Source of the DNA: Roseovarius autotrophicus
GTDB lineage: Bacteria; Pseudomonadota; Alphaproteobacteria; Rhodobacterales; Rhodobacteraceae
Length of the DNA stretch: 64,000 nt
Assembly: GCF_018069895.1 (NCBI RefSeq)
Contig: NZ_JAGQDH010000005.1
Location: 161,259 to 225,258 of the forward strand
Reading direction: 5' to 3'
Both the position numbers and the translations under genes were made by a program. The number at the start of each line of letters is the position of its first letter. Position 1 is the stretch's first letter. The notes below the pieces were generated by a model. It had not been told where the DNA came from. It ran no database searches and worked only from the letters and a program-made list of their open reading frames with translations. Shown here piece by piece: positions 53,723 through 62,870 of the stretch.

Positions 53723-54427
53723 GTGCGCGGTCTGACAGCTACAGCCGCGGAAATGCGCCGTTCCGGCAATCGCGTCGTGGTCATCGGCGTCGTCGCTATC
53801 GTCGCTATCCTCGCCCTCGCCGCCGTGTTCCTGTTCCTGACCCTGCCTGACGGCAATGCCTTCAATGCGCGGGTAGAGAGAATATTCATCGAGAACGATG
53901 CGCTGACCGGCGAGGGCGAGATCAAACTGCTGGAAATCCTCGCGCTCTCGGGCACGGCTTTCTCCGAAACACTTGTCAGTTACCGGATGGTCATGTTCGT
54001 TCTGCTGATCTTCGCCACCGCTCTGCTCGTGGCCTCGCTGGTGTTTCTGGTGATGTTGGTGGCGCTGAACAGACGCATGGCGCAGATCGAGCGCGCAGGC
54101 ATTCAGGTGGCCTCGCTGCATATCAGCCGCGAGGAGAAGACCGTCTATCTCAACGATATGGCGTTCCGCCTGACCGATGCCGCCATCGAGACGCTGAGCA
54201 TTCTGGCCGAGGCGCGGCTTGACGACGATGTGCTCAGCGGGGCCGAGATAGAGGCCATGATCTCTGGCCGCCGCCCCGAGGATTGCGAGGAGGCGGCCGG
54301 CGCCACGCGCATCAAGCGGCTGCGCGACGCGCTCGGCAATCAGCTTGTCAGCGAATTGCTGATCAAGAACATTGCCCGGCGCGGCTATGTTCTGGCGATC
54401 GACAAGGGCACGATCCGGGTCGAATAG
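53723..54427 (+). CDS. membrane-anchored protein with C-terminal winged-helix-like domain
   Basis: A 234-residue protein starting at GTG, with AGGAGGT five bases upstream. Residues 17-41 and 88-115 are strong transmembrane helices, so the 46-residue loop between them would lie in the periplasm and residues 116-234 in the cytoplasm. The cytoplasmic part carries a beta-strand start (LHISREEKTVYLNDMAFRLT), helices and a terminal RRGYVLAID hairpin that resembles the OmpR-type winged helix. This is a ToxR-like layout reversed in order (membrane first, DNA-binding domain last). It may be a membrane-bound transcription factor sensing envelope conditions. The fold call is by pattern only. Confidence 0.7.
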   Translation: MRGLTATAAEMRRSGNRVVVIGVVAIVAILALAAVFLFLTLPDGNAFNARVERIFIENDALTGEGEIKLLEILALSGTAFSETLVSYRMVMFVLLIFATALLVASLVFLVMLVALNRRMAQIERAGIQVASLHISREEKTVYLNDMAFRLTDAAIETLSILAEARLDDDVLSGAEIEAMISGRRPEDCEEAAGATRIKRLRDALGNQLVSELLIKNIARRGYVLAIDKGTIRVE

Positions 54428-54433
54428 CCCTGC

Positions 54434-55210
54434 TCAGTTCTTGGGTATCTCGATATTGATGGTCAGCGAGCGGCGGAACATGTCCGGGCGCGGGGCGGTG
54501 ATGGGCTCGACGGCATGCCAGGAGTTGAAGGTCTTGACGAAGATCAGGCACTGGTTGGTGTCGAACTCGTAACAGTCGAGCCGTTCGACCTCGTCGAACT
54601 CCATGAACGCATTGCGCGCGTTGAAGCTGCGCGTATTGTCCTTGGGCCAGACCACCGTGGTGCCACCGCCATATTCGGGCTTCCATTCGCCCGGCTCGAC
54701 CATCGCCACGACAAGGGTGATGAGCTTGGTGGGTGCGTCGGTATGGGGTCGGATGGAGCCGCCATTGCCCGGCATCATCGAGAATTCGAACCGCGAGCGC
54801 AATGGCACCTTGCGCCGGTCCAGAAGCGCTGCACCGCGCAGCATTTCGCCAAGCCGCAAGCCGATGCGCGGCGCAAAGTCGTTGGTCACGACCATCCGGC
54901 GTTGCAGGTCAAGGTCGACATGGCGCGCGGCCAGGAAATCGACCACGCTGCGGATGAATGCCTCGCTCTTGACCTCGGCGTGAAAGCGCGACCAGACCGG
55001 CGAGGACTTGATGAAATCGTGGTATTGCCGCGCGTTGTTCACCTCGGAGAGCGAATATTTGTGCCCCAGCTTGGGCATGTAGAGAAACCGCTCGGTCTCG
55101 GGCCATGTATCGAGCATCTCGCGGTAGAGATCGGACGCAAACACGCCCCGCGCGATGGCGATAGGGAACGGCTCGTAGCGGAATTCGGCAGTGTCGAAGC
55201 TGAACATCAT
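54434..55210 (-). CDS. 2OG-Fe(II) oxygenase-like protein
   Basis: A 258-residue protein with the double-stranded beta-helix iron site: H156-x-D158 (RPHTDAP), distal H232 (NSWHAVEP) and an arginine near 246-247 (RRSLTINIEIP) for 2-oxoglutarate. Such enzymes hydroxylate amino acids, lipids or sugars. Two ATGs overlap at the start. It is 26 bp downstream of the FkbM-type methyltransferase gene on the same strand and 6 bp from the end of the winged-helix gene. Joint modification of one substrate is plausible. Confidence 0.85.
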   Translation of the reverse strand: MMFSFDTAEFRYEPFPIAIARGVFASDLYREMLDTWPETERFLYMPKLGHKYSLSEVNNARQYHDFIKSSPVWSRFHAEVKSEAFIRSVVDFLAARHVDLDLQRRMVVTNDFAPRIGLRLGEMLRGAALLDRRKVPLRSRFEFSMMPGNGGSIRPHTDAPTKLITLVVAMVEPGEWKPEYGGGTTVVWPKDNTRSFNARNAFMEFDEVERLDCYEFDTNQCLIFVKTFNSWHAVEPITAPRPDMFRRSLTINIEIPKN

Positions 55211-55236
55211 TCTCGGAACCCTCCGGCGTTGATCGG

Positions 55237-56076
55237 TCAGGCGGCGCGCCCGTAGACTGCATTATGGGCGACGGACATCGGATCGGCCCCCTTGGCGATC
55301 TTGCGCTTGCCGATAAAAGTATGGTGGCGATCCGTCAGCCGATAGCCATGGCCCTGCATGATCGCGTCAAGCTCCGCCTCGTAGCGGTGGTTGACCTCGA
55401 TCTGAACCGAGCGTGGCGGCGCGTCAGAGCCAAGCACCTGCGCCATGCCCGCAAGAATCAAAAGCTCGTTGCCGTCCACGTCGACCTTGATCACGTCGGG
55501 CGCGCGCACGATCCCCTCGGCCACAAGGTGATCGAGGGTAAAGGCGGCCTTGCACTCGCGCAGAACCGGCACAAAGGCCTTGTCATTGCCGTCGACGGTG
55601 CGGCCAAGCTGGCTCATGGACGAGCCCGAGACCGCCTCGCGGATGTTGAAATCGAAAAACCCGTTGCTGTCGCCAAGCGCCGCCGAGAAAACCTTCGCGC
55701 GCTCGGTCAGACCGTTGATCTGGATGTTCTGCATCAGGCTCATCACATTCGCCGGGTGCGGCTCGAACGACTGCACCTGGCCCGTCTCGCCGACGATGCC
55801 ACCCGCGACCACAGAATAAAGCCCGACATTCGCGCCGATGTCGCAGAACGTGTCCCCGGGGCGCAACGTATCCCGAAGCCATTTGATCGTGCCTTCTTCT
55901 TTCTGGAACAGCGTCACCGCGCGCTTGAACTCGGTATAGCTGCGGCAGTCGAAGCGATAGGAGGTATCCCCCTCACGCACCTCGATCCGCATCCCGAGCC
56001 CCTGCGCGAGCGCAAAGCGAAGCCGGTAGAGACGGCTTGCGAGGTAGTTGGGGGCGCGCTTTCCAGAGACGATCAT
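55237..56076 (-). CDS. FkbM-family methyltransferase
   Basis: A SAM-dependent methyltransferase of about 279 residues from the chosen start. SAM motif I is FCDIGANVGLYSVVAGGIVG, motif II QSFEPHPANVMSLMQNIQIN, and motif III-type VIKVDVDGNELLILAGM. ATG 56076 has AAAGG seven bases upstream; ATG 56187 would extend the protein by 37 residues. FkbM-like enzymes O-methylate sugars, polyketides or lipids; with the 2OG oxygenase gene next door, a surface-glycan or lipid-modifying role is likely. Confidence 0.86.
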   Translation of the reverse strand: MIVSGKRAPNYLASRLYRLRFALAQGLGMRIEVREGDTSYRFDCRSYTEFKRAVTLFQKEEGTIKWLRDTLRPGDTFCDIGANVGLYSVVAGGIVGETGQVQSFEPHPANVMSLMQNIQINGLTERAKVFSAALGDSNGFFDFNIREAVSGSSMSQLGRTVDGNDKAFVPVLRECKAAFTLDHLVAEGIVRAPDVIKVDVDGNELLILAGMAQVLGSDAPPRSVQIEVNHRYEAELDAIMQGHGYRLTDRHHTFIGKRKIAKGADPMSVAHNAVYGRAA

Positions 56077-56286
56077 GACAGGGCCTTTCATGATCGGGGC
56101 AACCATTCCGAAAAGGATCGGCCCCGATGCCACTGTCGTCTCATAATCCCCCGGCTGGCAGGGGTAAAGTTGCTTTTTGTCGCGCATGGAACGCCGTTCG
56201 TGCCCGTGGCCTCGACCGTTTGCATTGATTCAGGCGGTCATTTGTCTATTCCTCATGGCAAGAGCGCGCAACAGGAGGAAAAACAG

Positions 56287-57915
56287 ATGGGCTGGATGAA
56301 GGACGAAACTGGGCTGGAAAAATGCTCGGCCAATCATGTTGCGCTCACGCCGCTTTCGCATCTTCGACGCGCGGCGCATGTGTTTCCCGACCGGCTCGCC
56401 ATTGTTTATCACGGACATCGCAAGACCTATGCGGAATATCACGCGCGCTGCTCGCAACTGGCCTCGGCGCTGGTGGGTATCGGCGTCGAGCCGGGCGATG
56501 TGGTGGCCACGATCCTGCCCAATATCCCCGCCCATTGCGAGGCGCATTTCGGCGTGCCGGCGGCGGGCGCGGTGCTCAACGCGATCAACACCCGGCTGGA
56601 GGCCGACACCATCGCCTATATCCTTGATCACGGAGAGGCGCGCGTGGTGCTGTGCGACACGCAGTTCCTGCCCACACTTGCCGCCGCGCTTGAGGTGATG
56701 GAGCGCCCCGCCCCCGCGATCATCGAGGTTCCCGATGACGAGGCCGGGGTCCATGCCCATTCCGATTACATGTGTTACGAGGATTTCCTTGCCACCGGCG
56801 ATCCCGCTTTCGACTGGATCATGCCCCAGGATGAGTGGGAGAGCCTCGCGCTCAACTATACCTCCGGCACCACGGGACGGCCCAAGGGCGTGGTCTATCA
56901 CCATCGCGGCGCGTATCTGATGACAATGGGTACGGTGGTCAGCTGGGAATTGCCGCGCTATCCGACCTATCTGACGATCGTGCCGCTTTTCCACTGCAAC
57001 AACTGGAACCATGTCTGGCTCATGCCGGTTCTGGGCGGCGCTGTGGTGTGCTGCCGCGACATCACCGCCCGCGCCATCTATGACGCCATCGCCGATGAGG
57101 GGGTGACGCATTTCGGCGGCGCGCCCATCGTGCTCAACATGATCGTCAATGCCAAGGATGAGGACCGGCGCACCTTCGGGCACATCGTCGATGTGTTCAC
57201 CGCCGGGGCGCCGCCCCCCGCCGCCACGCTTGCCGCGATCGAGCCGCTCGGCTTCCAGGTGACGCAGGTCTATGGTCTGACCGAGACCTATGGCCATGTC
57301 ACCGAATGCCTGTGGAACGCCGAGTGGGACGCGCTGCCCGATGACGACCGCTATGCCATCAAGGCGCGCACCGGCATCCTCATGCCGATGATGGAGGCGA
57401 TTACCGCGCTCGACCCCGAGACCATGGAACAGGTGCCGATGGATGGGGAATCCCTTGGTGAAATCATGATCCGGGGCAATTCGGTGATGAAGGGCTATCT
57501 CAAGAACCCGGAGGCGACCCAGGAGGCGTTTCGCGGCGGCTGGTTCCATTCCGGCGACATCGCGTTCCAGCATCCCGACGGCTATCTCAAGATAGCCGAC
57601 CGGGCCAAGGACATCATCATATCGGGCGGCGAGAATATCAGCTCGGTCGAGGTGGAGGGGATGCTTATGCGCCACCCCGCCGTTCTGCTCTGCGCCGTTG
57701 TGGCCAAACCGGACGAGAAATGGGGTGAGGTGCCTTGCGCCTTTGTCGAGTTGAAGGACGGGGTCGAGGCGACCGAGGCCGATCTCATCGCCTTCGCCCG
57801 CGAACGCCTCGCCGGGTTCAAGGCACCCAAGGCGGTGGTGTTTCAGGTCTTGCCCAAGACATCGACCGGCAAGATCCAGAAATTCGAGCTGCGTCAGATT
57901 GCCAAGGGAATGTGA
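56287..57915 (+). CDS. AMP-dependent acyl-CoA synthetase
   Basis: A 542-residue ANL-superfamily ligase. The phosphate loop is YTSGTTGRPKGVVYHHRG, the substrate/adenylate region QVYGLTETYGH, and the hinge and C-terminal lysine in YLKIADRAKDIIISGGENIS and KTSTGKIQKFELRQIA. AGGAGG nine bases before ATG 56287 sets the start; the long open frame upstream is shadow. The enzyme makes an acyl-CoA from a carboxylic acid and ATP. The N-terminus (MGWMKDETGLEKC) is typical of medium/long-chain or propionate-type members in Roseobacters; the chain length is not determined. Confidence 0.93.
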   Translation: MGWMKDETGLEKCSANHVALTPLSHLRRAAHVFPDRLAIVYHGHRKTYAEYHARCSQLASALVGIGVEPGDVVATILPNIPAHCEAHFGVPAAGAVLNAINTRLEADTIAYILDHGEARVVLCDTQFLPTLAAALEVMERPAPAIIEVPDDEAGVHAHSDYMCYEDFLATGDPAFDWIMPQDEWESLALNYTSGTTGRPKGVVYHHRGAYLMTMGTVVSWELPRYPTYLTIVPLFHCNNWNHVWLMPVLGGAVVCCRDITARAIYDAIADEGVTHFGGAPIVLNMIVNAKDEDRRTFGHIVDVFTAGAPPPAATLAAIEPLGFQVTQVYGLTETYGHVTECLWNAEWDALPDDDRYAIKARTGILMPMMEAITALDPETMEQVPMDGESLGEIMIRGNSVMKGYLKNPEATQEAFRGGWFHSGDIAFQHPDGYLKIADRAKDIIISGGENISSVEVEGMLMRHPAVLLCAVVAKPDEKWGEVPCAFVELKDGVEATEADLIAFARERLAGFKAPKAVVFQVLPKTSTGKIQKFELRQIAKGM

Positions 57916-58060
57916 GTGGCGGGTTTTGTCGGGGCAAGCCGGGCGTTGATGCGAAAGCCGCTGCCTTCCGGACCTGATCAGGGGCCTGTGGTCGCGGGAT
58001 GGCGACACGCTGGCCCAAAGGCCGGAGCCCGGCAACAAGCGCGAGAGAATCGCACTCCGG
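57916..58060. other. 145-bp convergent gap
   Basis: Gap between the convergent acyl-CoA synthetase and M48-like genes. It holds a 10-base palindrome (CCTGATCAGG at about 57973) but no convincing terminator hairpin with a T-run; I see no gene or RNA in it. Confidence 0.4.
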
Positions 58061-59095
58061 TCACCCCCCGCAAATCCCCTGTAATCGCAGCCAATCGCCA
58101 TCGCTCAGCACAGGTGGAGGGGTAGTTTCGCGTGGGAAGGGGTCGGCCTCTATCAGCGCCAGCACCGACTCGCCGGTGATGTCTCGGGCATAGGCATAGG
58201 GTGTCGCGGGCACCTGCCAGCGGGCAAAACCCTCGAGAAGCGCCGCATCGGGCAGGGGGACGGGAGGGGCCTTGAGCAGCGTTTCGGCATAGGCGCGCAG
58301 GGCCTCGTCGCTGAGGTTGCCGGTGGCGAGAAGGCGCAGCACTTCCCAAAGCCCGACCTCGGTCAGAAGCCGGGCAAGCGGGTCGCGCCTCTCGGCGCGC
58401 AGATGCGCCGCGATGATATGGCCCGCCACCACATCCGCCGTGTCGTGATCCTCGACCAGATCGGCCCGGATCAGGATCGTGCCGCCGGGCAGGCGCAGCG
58501 CATCCCGTACGCCGCTGCGCACGACCATGAAATGCGGGCGCCCTGCCTGCGGCGGCAGGCGACGTTCCAGCGCGGCAAGCGCCGCAGCCCCACCCTGTGC
58601 GCGGCAGGCGGGGCCCGTCACCCGCTGCACATGAGCGAGAAGCGCCCGCCCGATCTCGGTGCGCTTGACAGCAGGCACTACGCGCAGCGCGTGATCGCGT
58701 GCCGCGCCGGGCAGCCACAAACCCACGACGAGAACCACCGCCAGCAGGCTGGCCAGAATCCCCGCCAGCCGGAGCCGTCCTGGGCGCGGCCTCTGGCGGT
58801 CGATTGCTGCGCGCAGCTTCTCGATCGCGGCGATCATTTCGGTTTCGCTTTCGGCAAGTTCCAGCACCTCGCCGGGGTCGCCGTCAGGGTGGTAGATTGC
58901 CGGAAACTTGCCAGGATTGGCCCGCGCGATGGCAGCGAGCGACCAATGTGCCTGCACCCTCTCGCGCGTATCGGTGATGGTCAGCGTCGCCTCGCCAACG
59001 GATACGATCACCTCTATTCGTTGCGCCTCGGCGTCAGGCCGCCAGAGGCCCGTCGCTTCGAGCCGCTGGTATTTCCGAAGTGCCGTTGTCGCCAT
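58061..59095 (-). CDS. membrane protein with degenerate M48-peptidase-like domain
   Basis: A 344-residue protein. Residues 1-95 are soluble, about 107-130 is one transmembrane helix, and the C-terminal part resembles an M48-type metallopeptidase in layout: RLPGGTILIRADLVEDHDTA is like the strand before the active-site helix, followed by VVAGHIIAAHLRAE. The zinc motif HExxH should sit there, but reads H226-I-I-A-A-H231, with no glutamate and shifted spacing, so proteolysis is doubtful. No other gene of this type is nearby. It could be an inactive scaffold or a different hydrolase; confidence in the family is moderate. Confidence 0.6.
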   Translation of the reverse strand: MATTALRKYQRLEATGLWRPDAEAQRIEVIVSVGEATLTITDTRERVQAHWSLAAIARANPGKFPAIYHPDGDPGEVLELAESETEMIAAIEKLRAAIDRQRPRPGRLRLAGILASLLAVVLVVGLWLPGAARDHALRVVPAVKRTEIGRALLAHVQRVTGPACRAQGGAAALAALERRLPPQAGRPHFMVVRSGVRDALRLPGGTILIRADLVEDHDTADVVAGHIIAAHLRAERRDPLARLLTEVGLWEVLRLLATGNLSDEALRAYAETLLKAPPVPLPDAALLEGFARWQVPATPYAYARDITGESVLALIEADPFPRETTPPPVLSDGDWLRLQGICGG

Positions 59096-59206
59096 GGGCT
59101 GCCCTGCCTCGTTATGCGTGACGATAGCACGGTTGCGCGAGAGGCGGCAATCGCTCGACGCGGGTTCCTCCTGCGGCTAGAAATGGCCCATACAAGGAGC
59201 GCCGCC

Positions 59207-60091
59207 ATGAAGATCGCCACCGCCGCCTACCCCCTCGATACTTTCGACAGATGGGCGGACTATGCCGCGAAACTCTCGGATTGGGTGGTCGAGGCGGCAC
59301 GCCTCGGCGCTGATCTGGCGGTCTTTCCCGAGTATGGAGCGATGGAACTGGCCACACTTCAAGGGTCCGAGGTGGCCGGCGATCTGGAACGTTCGCTCCA
59401 TGCCGTCTCCACGGTCATGGACGATGTGGCCGACCTGCACGCCGATCTGGCCGTGCGCCATGGGCTTCACATTCTCGGGGCCTCGGCCCCGGTCTTTGAT
59501 CCGGCCCTCGGCGCGCGCCCGGTCAACCGCGCGATCCTTTACACGCCCTCCGGTGCGCGCGCCCATCAGGACAAGCAGATCATGACGCGATTCGAGCGCG
59601 AGGAATGGCATGTCGTCCCCGGCGGGCCACTGCGTCTGTTCGATACCGTGCTCGGGAAAATCGGCATCCTGATCTGTTACGACAGCGAATTTCCCCTGCT
59701 CGGTCGGGCTCTGTCAGAGGCTGACCTGTTGCTCGTGCCTTCCTGCACCGAGGCGCTGACGGGTTATTGGCGGGTGCGCATCGGCACCATGGCCCGCGCG
59801 CTCGAGGCGCAATGCGTCGCTGTTCAGGCATCCACCGTGGGCGATGCGGCCTGGTCGCCCGCCGTCGATACCAATACCGGCATGGGCGGTATCTTTGGAC
59901 CGCCCGACACCGGTTTTCCGGCCACGGGCGTGCTGGCCGAGGGTGCGCTCAACCGTCCCGGCTGGACCGTGGCGGAGGTGGACCTGACCCGCGTTGCCCA
60001 TGTGCGCGCCGATGGGGTTGTGCTCAACCGCTGCCACTGGGAGGATCAGGCCGGGCGTGACGGTGCAATCACAGTTGAGCGCCTGCGCTGA
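59207..60091 (+). CDS. nitrilase-superfamily carbon-nitrogen hydrolase
   Basis: A 294-residue hydrolase with the E-K-C triad: E42 in FPEYGAMEL, K123 in HQDKQIMTRFE and C157 in ICYDSEFP. Family members cleave amides, nitriles or N-carbamoyl groups. AAGGAG lies upstream of the ATG at 59207; an in-frame ATG eight codons upstream would add MAHTRSAA. It is divergent from the M48-like gene with a 111-bp gap. Substrate unknown. Confidence 0.9.
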   Translation: MKIATAAYPLDTFDRWADYAAKLSDWVVEAARLGADLAVFPEYGAMELATLQGSEVAGDLERSLHAVSTVMDDVADLHADLAVRHGLHILGASAPVFDPALGARPVNRAILYTPSGARAHQDKQIMTRFEREEWHVVPGGPLRLFDTVLGKIGILICYDSEFPLLGRALSEADLLLVPSCTEALTGYWRVRIGTMARALEAQCVAVQASTVGDAAWSPAVDTNTGMGGIFGPPDTGFPATGVLAEGALNRPGWTVAEVDLTRVAHVRADGVVLNRCHWEDQAGRDGAITVERLR

Positions 60092-60173
60092 TTAGACCTT
60101 GAAAAAGCCCGGGAAGAAGCGCATTTAATCTCGCGTTCCGCATATCGGCGGAATGCGACTGCAAGGAGAGACC

Positions 60174-60392
60174 ATGGCCAAGGAAGACACGCTCGAATTC
60201 CCCGGTGTCGTCAAGGAACTCCTGCCGAACGCGACATTCAGGGTCGAGCTTGAGAACGGCCATGAGATTATCGCGCACACGGCAGGAAAAATGCGCAAGA
60301 ACCGAATCCGCGTTCTGGCGGGCGACAAGGTTCAGGTGGAAATGACACCTTACGATCTGACCAAGGGCCGGATCAACTATCGCTTCAAGTAA
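60174..60392 (+). CDS. infA: translation initiation factor IF-1
   Basis: A 72-residue OB-fold protein, [20 protein letters not shown] then [20 protein letters not shown], the IF-1 pattern. AAGGAGAG precedes ATG 60174. A hairpin (TTCCGC-atatcg-GCGGAA, 60136-60153) lies upstream in the leader. It starts the maf-RNase-yacG-tRNA block. Confidence 0.98.
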   Translation: MAKEDTLEFPGVVKELLPNATFRVELENGHEIIAHTAGKMRKNRIRVLAGDKVQVEMTPYDLTKGRINYRFK

Positions 60393-60402
60393 GCGCTGGA
60401 TC

Positions 60403-60981
60403 ATGCAACTGATCCTCGGATCGGGTAGCCCGCGCCGCCGCGAGCTTCTCGCACAGATCGGCGTTGTCCCGGATGCGATCCGCCCGCCCGAGATCGACGA
60501 GATCCCGCACAAGGCAGAGCTGCCCCGACCCTATTGCGTGCGCATGGCACGCGAGAAGGCGTGGGCCACCGAGGCCGGGCCCGATGACATCGTGCTTGCC
60601 GCCGATACCACCGTCGCCATGGGCCGTCGCATCCTTGGCAAGCCCGAGGATGCAGGCCAGGCAGCGCAGTTCCTCCACGCGCTCTCGGGCCGCCGTCACC
60701 GCGTCATCACCGCCGTCGCCCTGCGCCGAGGAGCGCAATTGTGGGAGCGCGACGTGCTCAGCGCGGTCAAGCTCAAGCGCCTCTCGGACGAGGAGATCAA
60801 CGCCTATCTCGCCTCCGGCGAATGGCAGGGCAAGGCGGGCGGCTATGGCATTCAGGGCCTTGCCGGGGCCTTTGTGCCGTGGATTTCCGGCTCATTCACC
60901 GGCATTGTCGGCCTGCCGCTTGCCGAAACCGCAGGCCTTTTGCAGGCGGCGGGCTATCCGCTCTGGAAGGACCGGCCATGA
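60403..60981 (+). CDS. maf: Maf-type nucleoside triphosphate pyrophosphatase
   Basis: A 192-residue protein starting [20 protein letters not shown], the Maf phosphate-loop motif, with [20 protein letters not shown] and [20 protein letters not shown]. Maf proteins hydrolyse modified or canonical NTPs (dTTP, UTP or m5UTP/pseudo-UTP) to keep them out of nucleic acid. It starts 10 bp after infA and its stop overlaps the RNase gene start. Confidence 0.95.
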   Translation: MQLILGSGSPRRRELLAQIGVVPDAIRPPEIDEIPHKAELPRPYCVRMAREKAWATEAGPDDIVLAADTTVAMGRRILGKPEDAGQAAQFLHALSGRRHRVITAVALRRGAQLWERDVLSAVKLKRLSDEEINAYLASGEWQGKAGGYGIQGLAGAFVPWISGSFTGIVGLPLAETAGLLQAAGYPLWKDRP

Positions 60982-61997
60982 CCACAATCGCGCTTGATCA
61001 TCTGGCGGGCCGCGAGGCGGCGGCGCTGCTTGTCGGCGGCAGGCTGGAGGATCTCCTGATCGACAGCCACACGCCCCGCCCCGGCACGATCTATCGCGCC
61101 ATCGCCGACCGCCCGGTAAAGGGGCAGGGCGGCATGTTCCTGCGTTCGCCCGACGGTTCGGCCTTTCTGCGGCAGGTCAAGGGGCTTGCACCCGGCCAGT
61201 CACTTCTGGTGCAGGTCACGGGCCATGCCGAGCCGGGCAAGGCGTTCCCGGTCACGGCGCGCGTGCTGTTCAAGAGCCGCTATGCCATCGTTACCCCCGA
61301 CGCGCCCGGCCTCAACATCTCCCGCGCCATCAAGGACGAGAAAGAGCGCCTGCGCCTGCACGAGATTGCCCATGAAGAGATGGGTGAGGGTGCCATGGGC
61401 CTGATTCTGCGCTCGGCCTGCGAAGGTGCGGCGGATGAGGCCATCGCCGAAGATATACGCGCCATGCGCGATCTGGCGCAGGTGGTTCTGGCCGATGCGG
61501 ACGGGCGCAGCCCCGAAAAGCTGGTGGAGGGCGACGGGCCACACGGTCTTGCCTGGCGAGACTGGCCGGAGCCGGGTGAACTGGTCGAGGTGGCAGGCAG
61601 CTTTGCCACGCTTGGCGTGCTCGATGCGCTTGACGCGCTGCGCGGGCCGGAGGTGCGCCTTTCCGGCGGGGCCGTGGCCTATGTTGAGCCCACGCGCGCG
61701 CTGGTGGCGGTGGATGTGAACACCGGCACCGACACCAGCCCCGCCGCCGGTCTCAAGGCCAATCTGGCGCTCGCGCGCGAATTGCCCCGGCAATTGCGCT
61801 TGCGCGGCCTCGGTGGTCAGATCGCGCTCGACCTCGCGCCGATGCCCAAGAAGGATCGGCGCGTGTTCGAGGATGCGCTCCGCGCTGCCTTTCGCCGCGA
61901 CGAGATCGAGACCGTGCTCGCGGGCTGGACGCCCCTTGGCAATTACGAGTTGCAGCGCAAACGCGCGCGCGCACCGCTGGCGGAGGTGTTGGCATGA
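60978..61997 (+). CDS. ribonuclease E/G-family protein
   Basis: A 339-residue protein related to the catalytic part of RNase E/G. It has the aspartate motifs [20 protein letters not shown] and [20 protein letters not shown], the catalytic/metal residues of this family. It is short compared with RNase E and RNase G, and lacks a recognisable S1 domain at full length and a C-terminal scaffold. The ATG overlaps the maf stop. Likely role: RNA processing or turnover in the cytoplasm. Confidence 0.88.
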   Translation: MTTIALDHLAGREAAALLVGGRLEDLLIDSHTPRPGTIYRAIADRPVKGQGGMFLRSPDGSAFLRQVKGLAPGQSLLVQVTGHAEPGKAFPVTARVLFKSRYAIVTPDAPGLNISRAIKDEKERLRLHEIAHEEMGEGAMGLILRSACEGAADEAIAEDIRAMRDLAQVVLADADGRSPEKLVEGDGPHGLAWRDWPEPGELVEVAGSFATLGVLDALDALRGPEVRLSGGAVAYVEPTRALVAVDVNTGTDTSPAAGLKANLALARELPRQLRLRGLGGQIALDLAPMPKKDRRVFEDALRAAFRRDEIETVLAGWTPLGNYELQRKRARAPLAEVLA

Positions 61998-62176
61998 CCT
62001 GCCCGATCTGCGGCAAACCGGCCGAGGACCGCTATCGCCCGTTCTGTTCGCGCCGCTGCGCCGATATCGACCTCGGCAAATGGTTCACCGGTGACTATGC
62101 CGTGCCCTCTCGCGACCCCGAGGACATCGCCAAGGCCGCAGAAGCGGCGGAAAAAGAGGCGCAAAAACCGCACTGA
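61994..62176 (+). CDS. yacG: DNA gyrase inhibitor YacG
   Basis: A 60-residue zinc protein, [20 protein letters not shown] then RCADIDLGKWFTGDYAVP. The CPIC and CSRRC pairs bind one zinc. YacG binds GyrB and blocks its DNA binding. The ATG overlaps the RNase stop, and the same order (maf-RNase-yacG-tRNA) is found in many Rhodobacterales. Confidence 0.97.
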   Translation: MTCPICGKPAEDRYRPFCSRRCADIDLGKWFTGDYAVPSRDPEDIAKAAEAAEKEAQKPH

Positions 62177-62254
62177 AACAATGCAAACCCTCTGGACACC
62201 CCGCGCGCCCTCGCCTAAGACACGTCCACCCGAAGGCCATGGCCTTCACCCTAT

Positions 62255-62329
62255 GCCCGGGTAGCTCAGGGGTAGAGCAGTGGATTGAAAATCCTCGTGT
62301 CGGTGGTTCGATTCCGCCCCCGGGCACCA
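62255..62329 (+). tRNA. tRNA-Phe (GAA)
   Basis: Acceptor arms GCCCGGG (62255-62261) and CCCGGGC (62319-62325) pair perfectly, with discriminator A and an encoded CCA (62327-62329). The D arm is GCTC/GAGC, the T arm GGTGG-TTCGATT-CCGCC, and the anticodon loop TTGAAAA reads GAA, which decodes phenylalanine. The anticodon stem has one T-T mismatch. It sits 78 bp after yacG and marks the boundary to the accessory tail. Confidence 0.98.
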
Positions 62330-62360
62330 CTCAACAAGCTGAAATGGTTGGATTTTGTGA

Positions 62361-62492
62361 TCATGCCTGGTCCTTGTTAGGGTCGGGTTTGACGCTTTTC
62401 GGGGACAGGTTTGACAATCTTCGCCCGCCTTGCATTCTCTTTTCCAGCGTCGCCATCGTCTCTCGGTTCTTGTCGGCAAGGTTCGCCCGCAT
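62361..62492 (-). CDS. 43-codon fragment, possibly a gene 3' end
   Basis: The minus strand from the ATG at 62492 to the TGA at 62361 encodes 43 residues with lysine/arginine-rich helical composition (MRANLADKNRETMATLEKRM). It abuts the point where IS1380-type transposase homology stops. I read it as the possible C-terminal remnant of a gene lost to the insertion, for instance an integrase at the tRNA, but there is no domain match. Confidence 0.3.
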   Translation of the reverse strand: MRANLADKNRETMATLEKRMQGGRRLSNLSPKSVKPDPNKDQA

Positions 62493-62751
62493 CGTTGCCA
62501 TCCTCATACCCTGCGGCAATCATCATGATCCGGAACCGGATGATGTCGTCCAGGCTATGGCGGGTCTTGCCGGGGTCACGCAAGTCCGTGAGGCATGGCG
62601 ACAGAAGACCCGCCAGGTCGTGCCGGCGTTCGACTTCCCGCAAGAGCGTCAGACCGGCATCGGCGCTCATCTCCGCGCCATCGAAATTGAGCATGACGGG
62701 CTTGCCATTCACGGGTGACAAAACGGGCTTTTGGGAGGTAGACTGCATCAT
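62377..62751 (-). pseudogene. truncated IS1380-family transposase
   Basis: From ATG 62751 the first about 88 residues are the N-terminus of an IS1380-type transposase (VMLNFDGAEMSADAGLTLLR, then RFRIMMIAAGYEDGNDA). Homology then stops at about 62488, and the frame runs on into unrelated sequence for 37 residues to a stop at 62377. The full-length protein is about 430-450 residues, so this is a dead 5' fragment. Confidence 0.85.
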
Positions 62752-62870
62752 GGTGAGGGTGCCTGCCTTGGAAACTGGAGTTTTTGGCGTCGACAACCGA
62801 AAAATACAGAAATTCAAAAGGTTACGCTACCCTCACCACATCATCATGAATTATTCGGGTTAGGAGTTTT
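62488..62870 (-). mobile_element. IS1380-type insertion-sequence remnant
   Basis: The transposase start lies about 110 bp inside from a likely element end near 62870 (CTAACCCGAATAATTCATG on the minus strand), the normal distance for IS1380 elements. The opposite end and most of the transposase are missing. The stop codon of alkB falls in this end sequence. The terminal repeat cannot be confirmed without the partner end. Confidence 0.55.
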
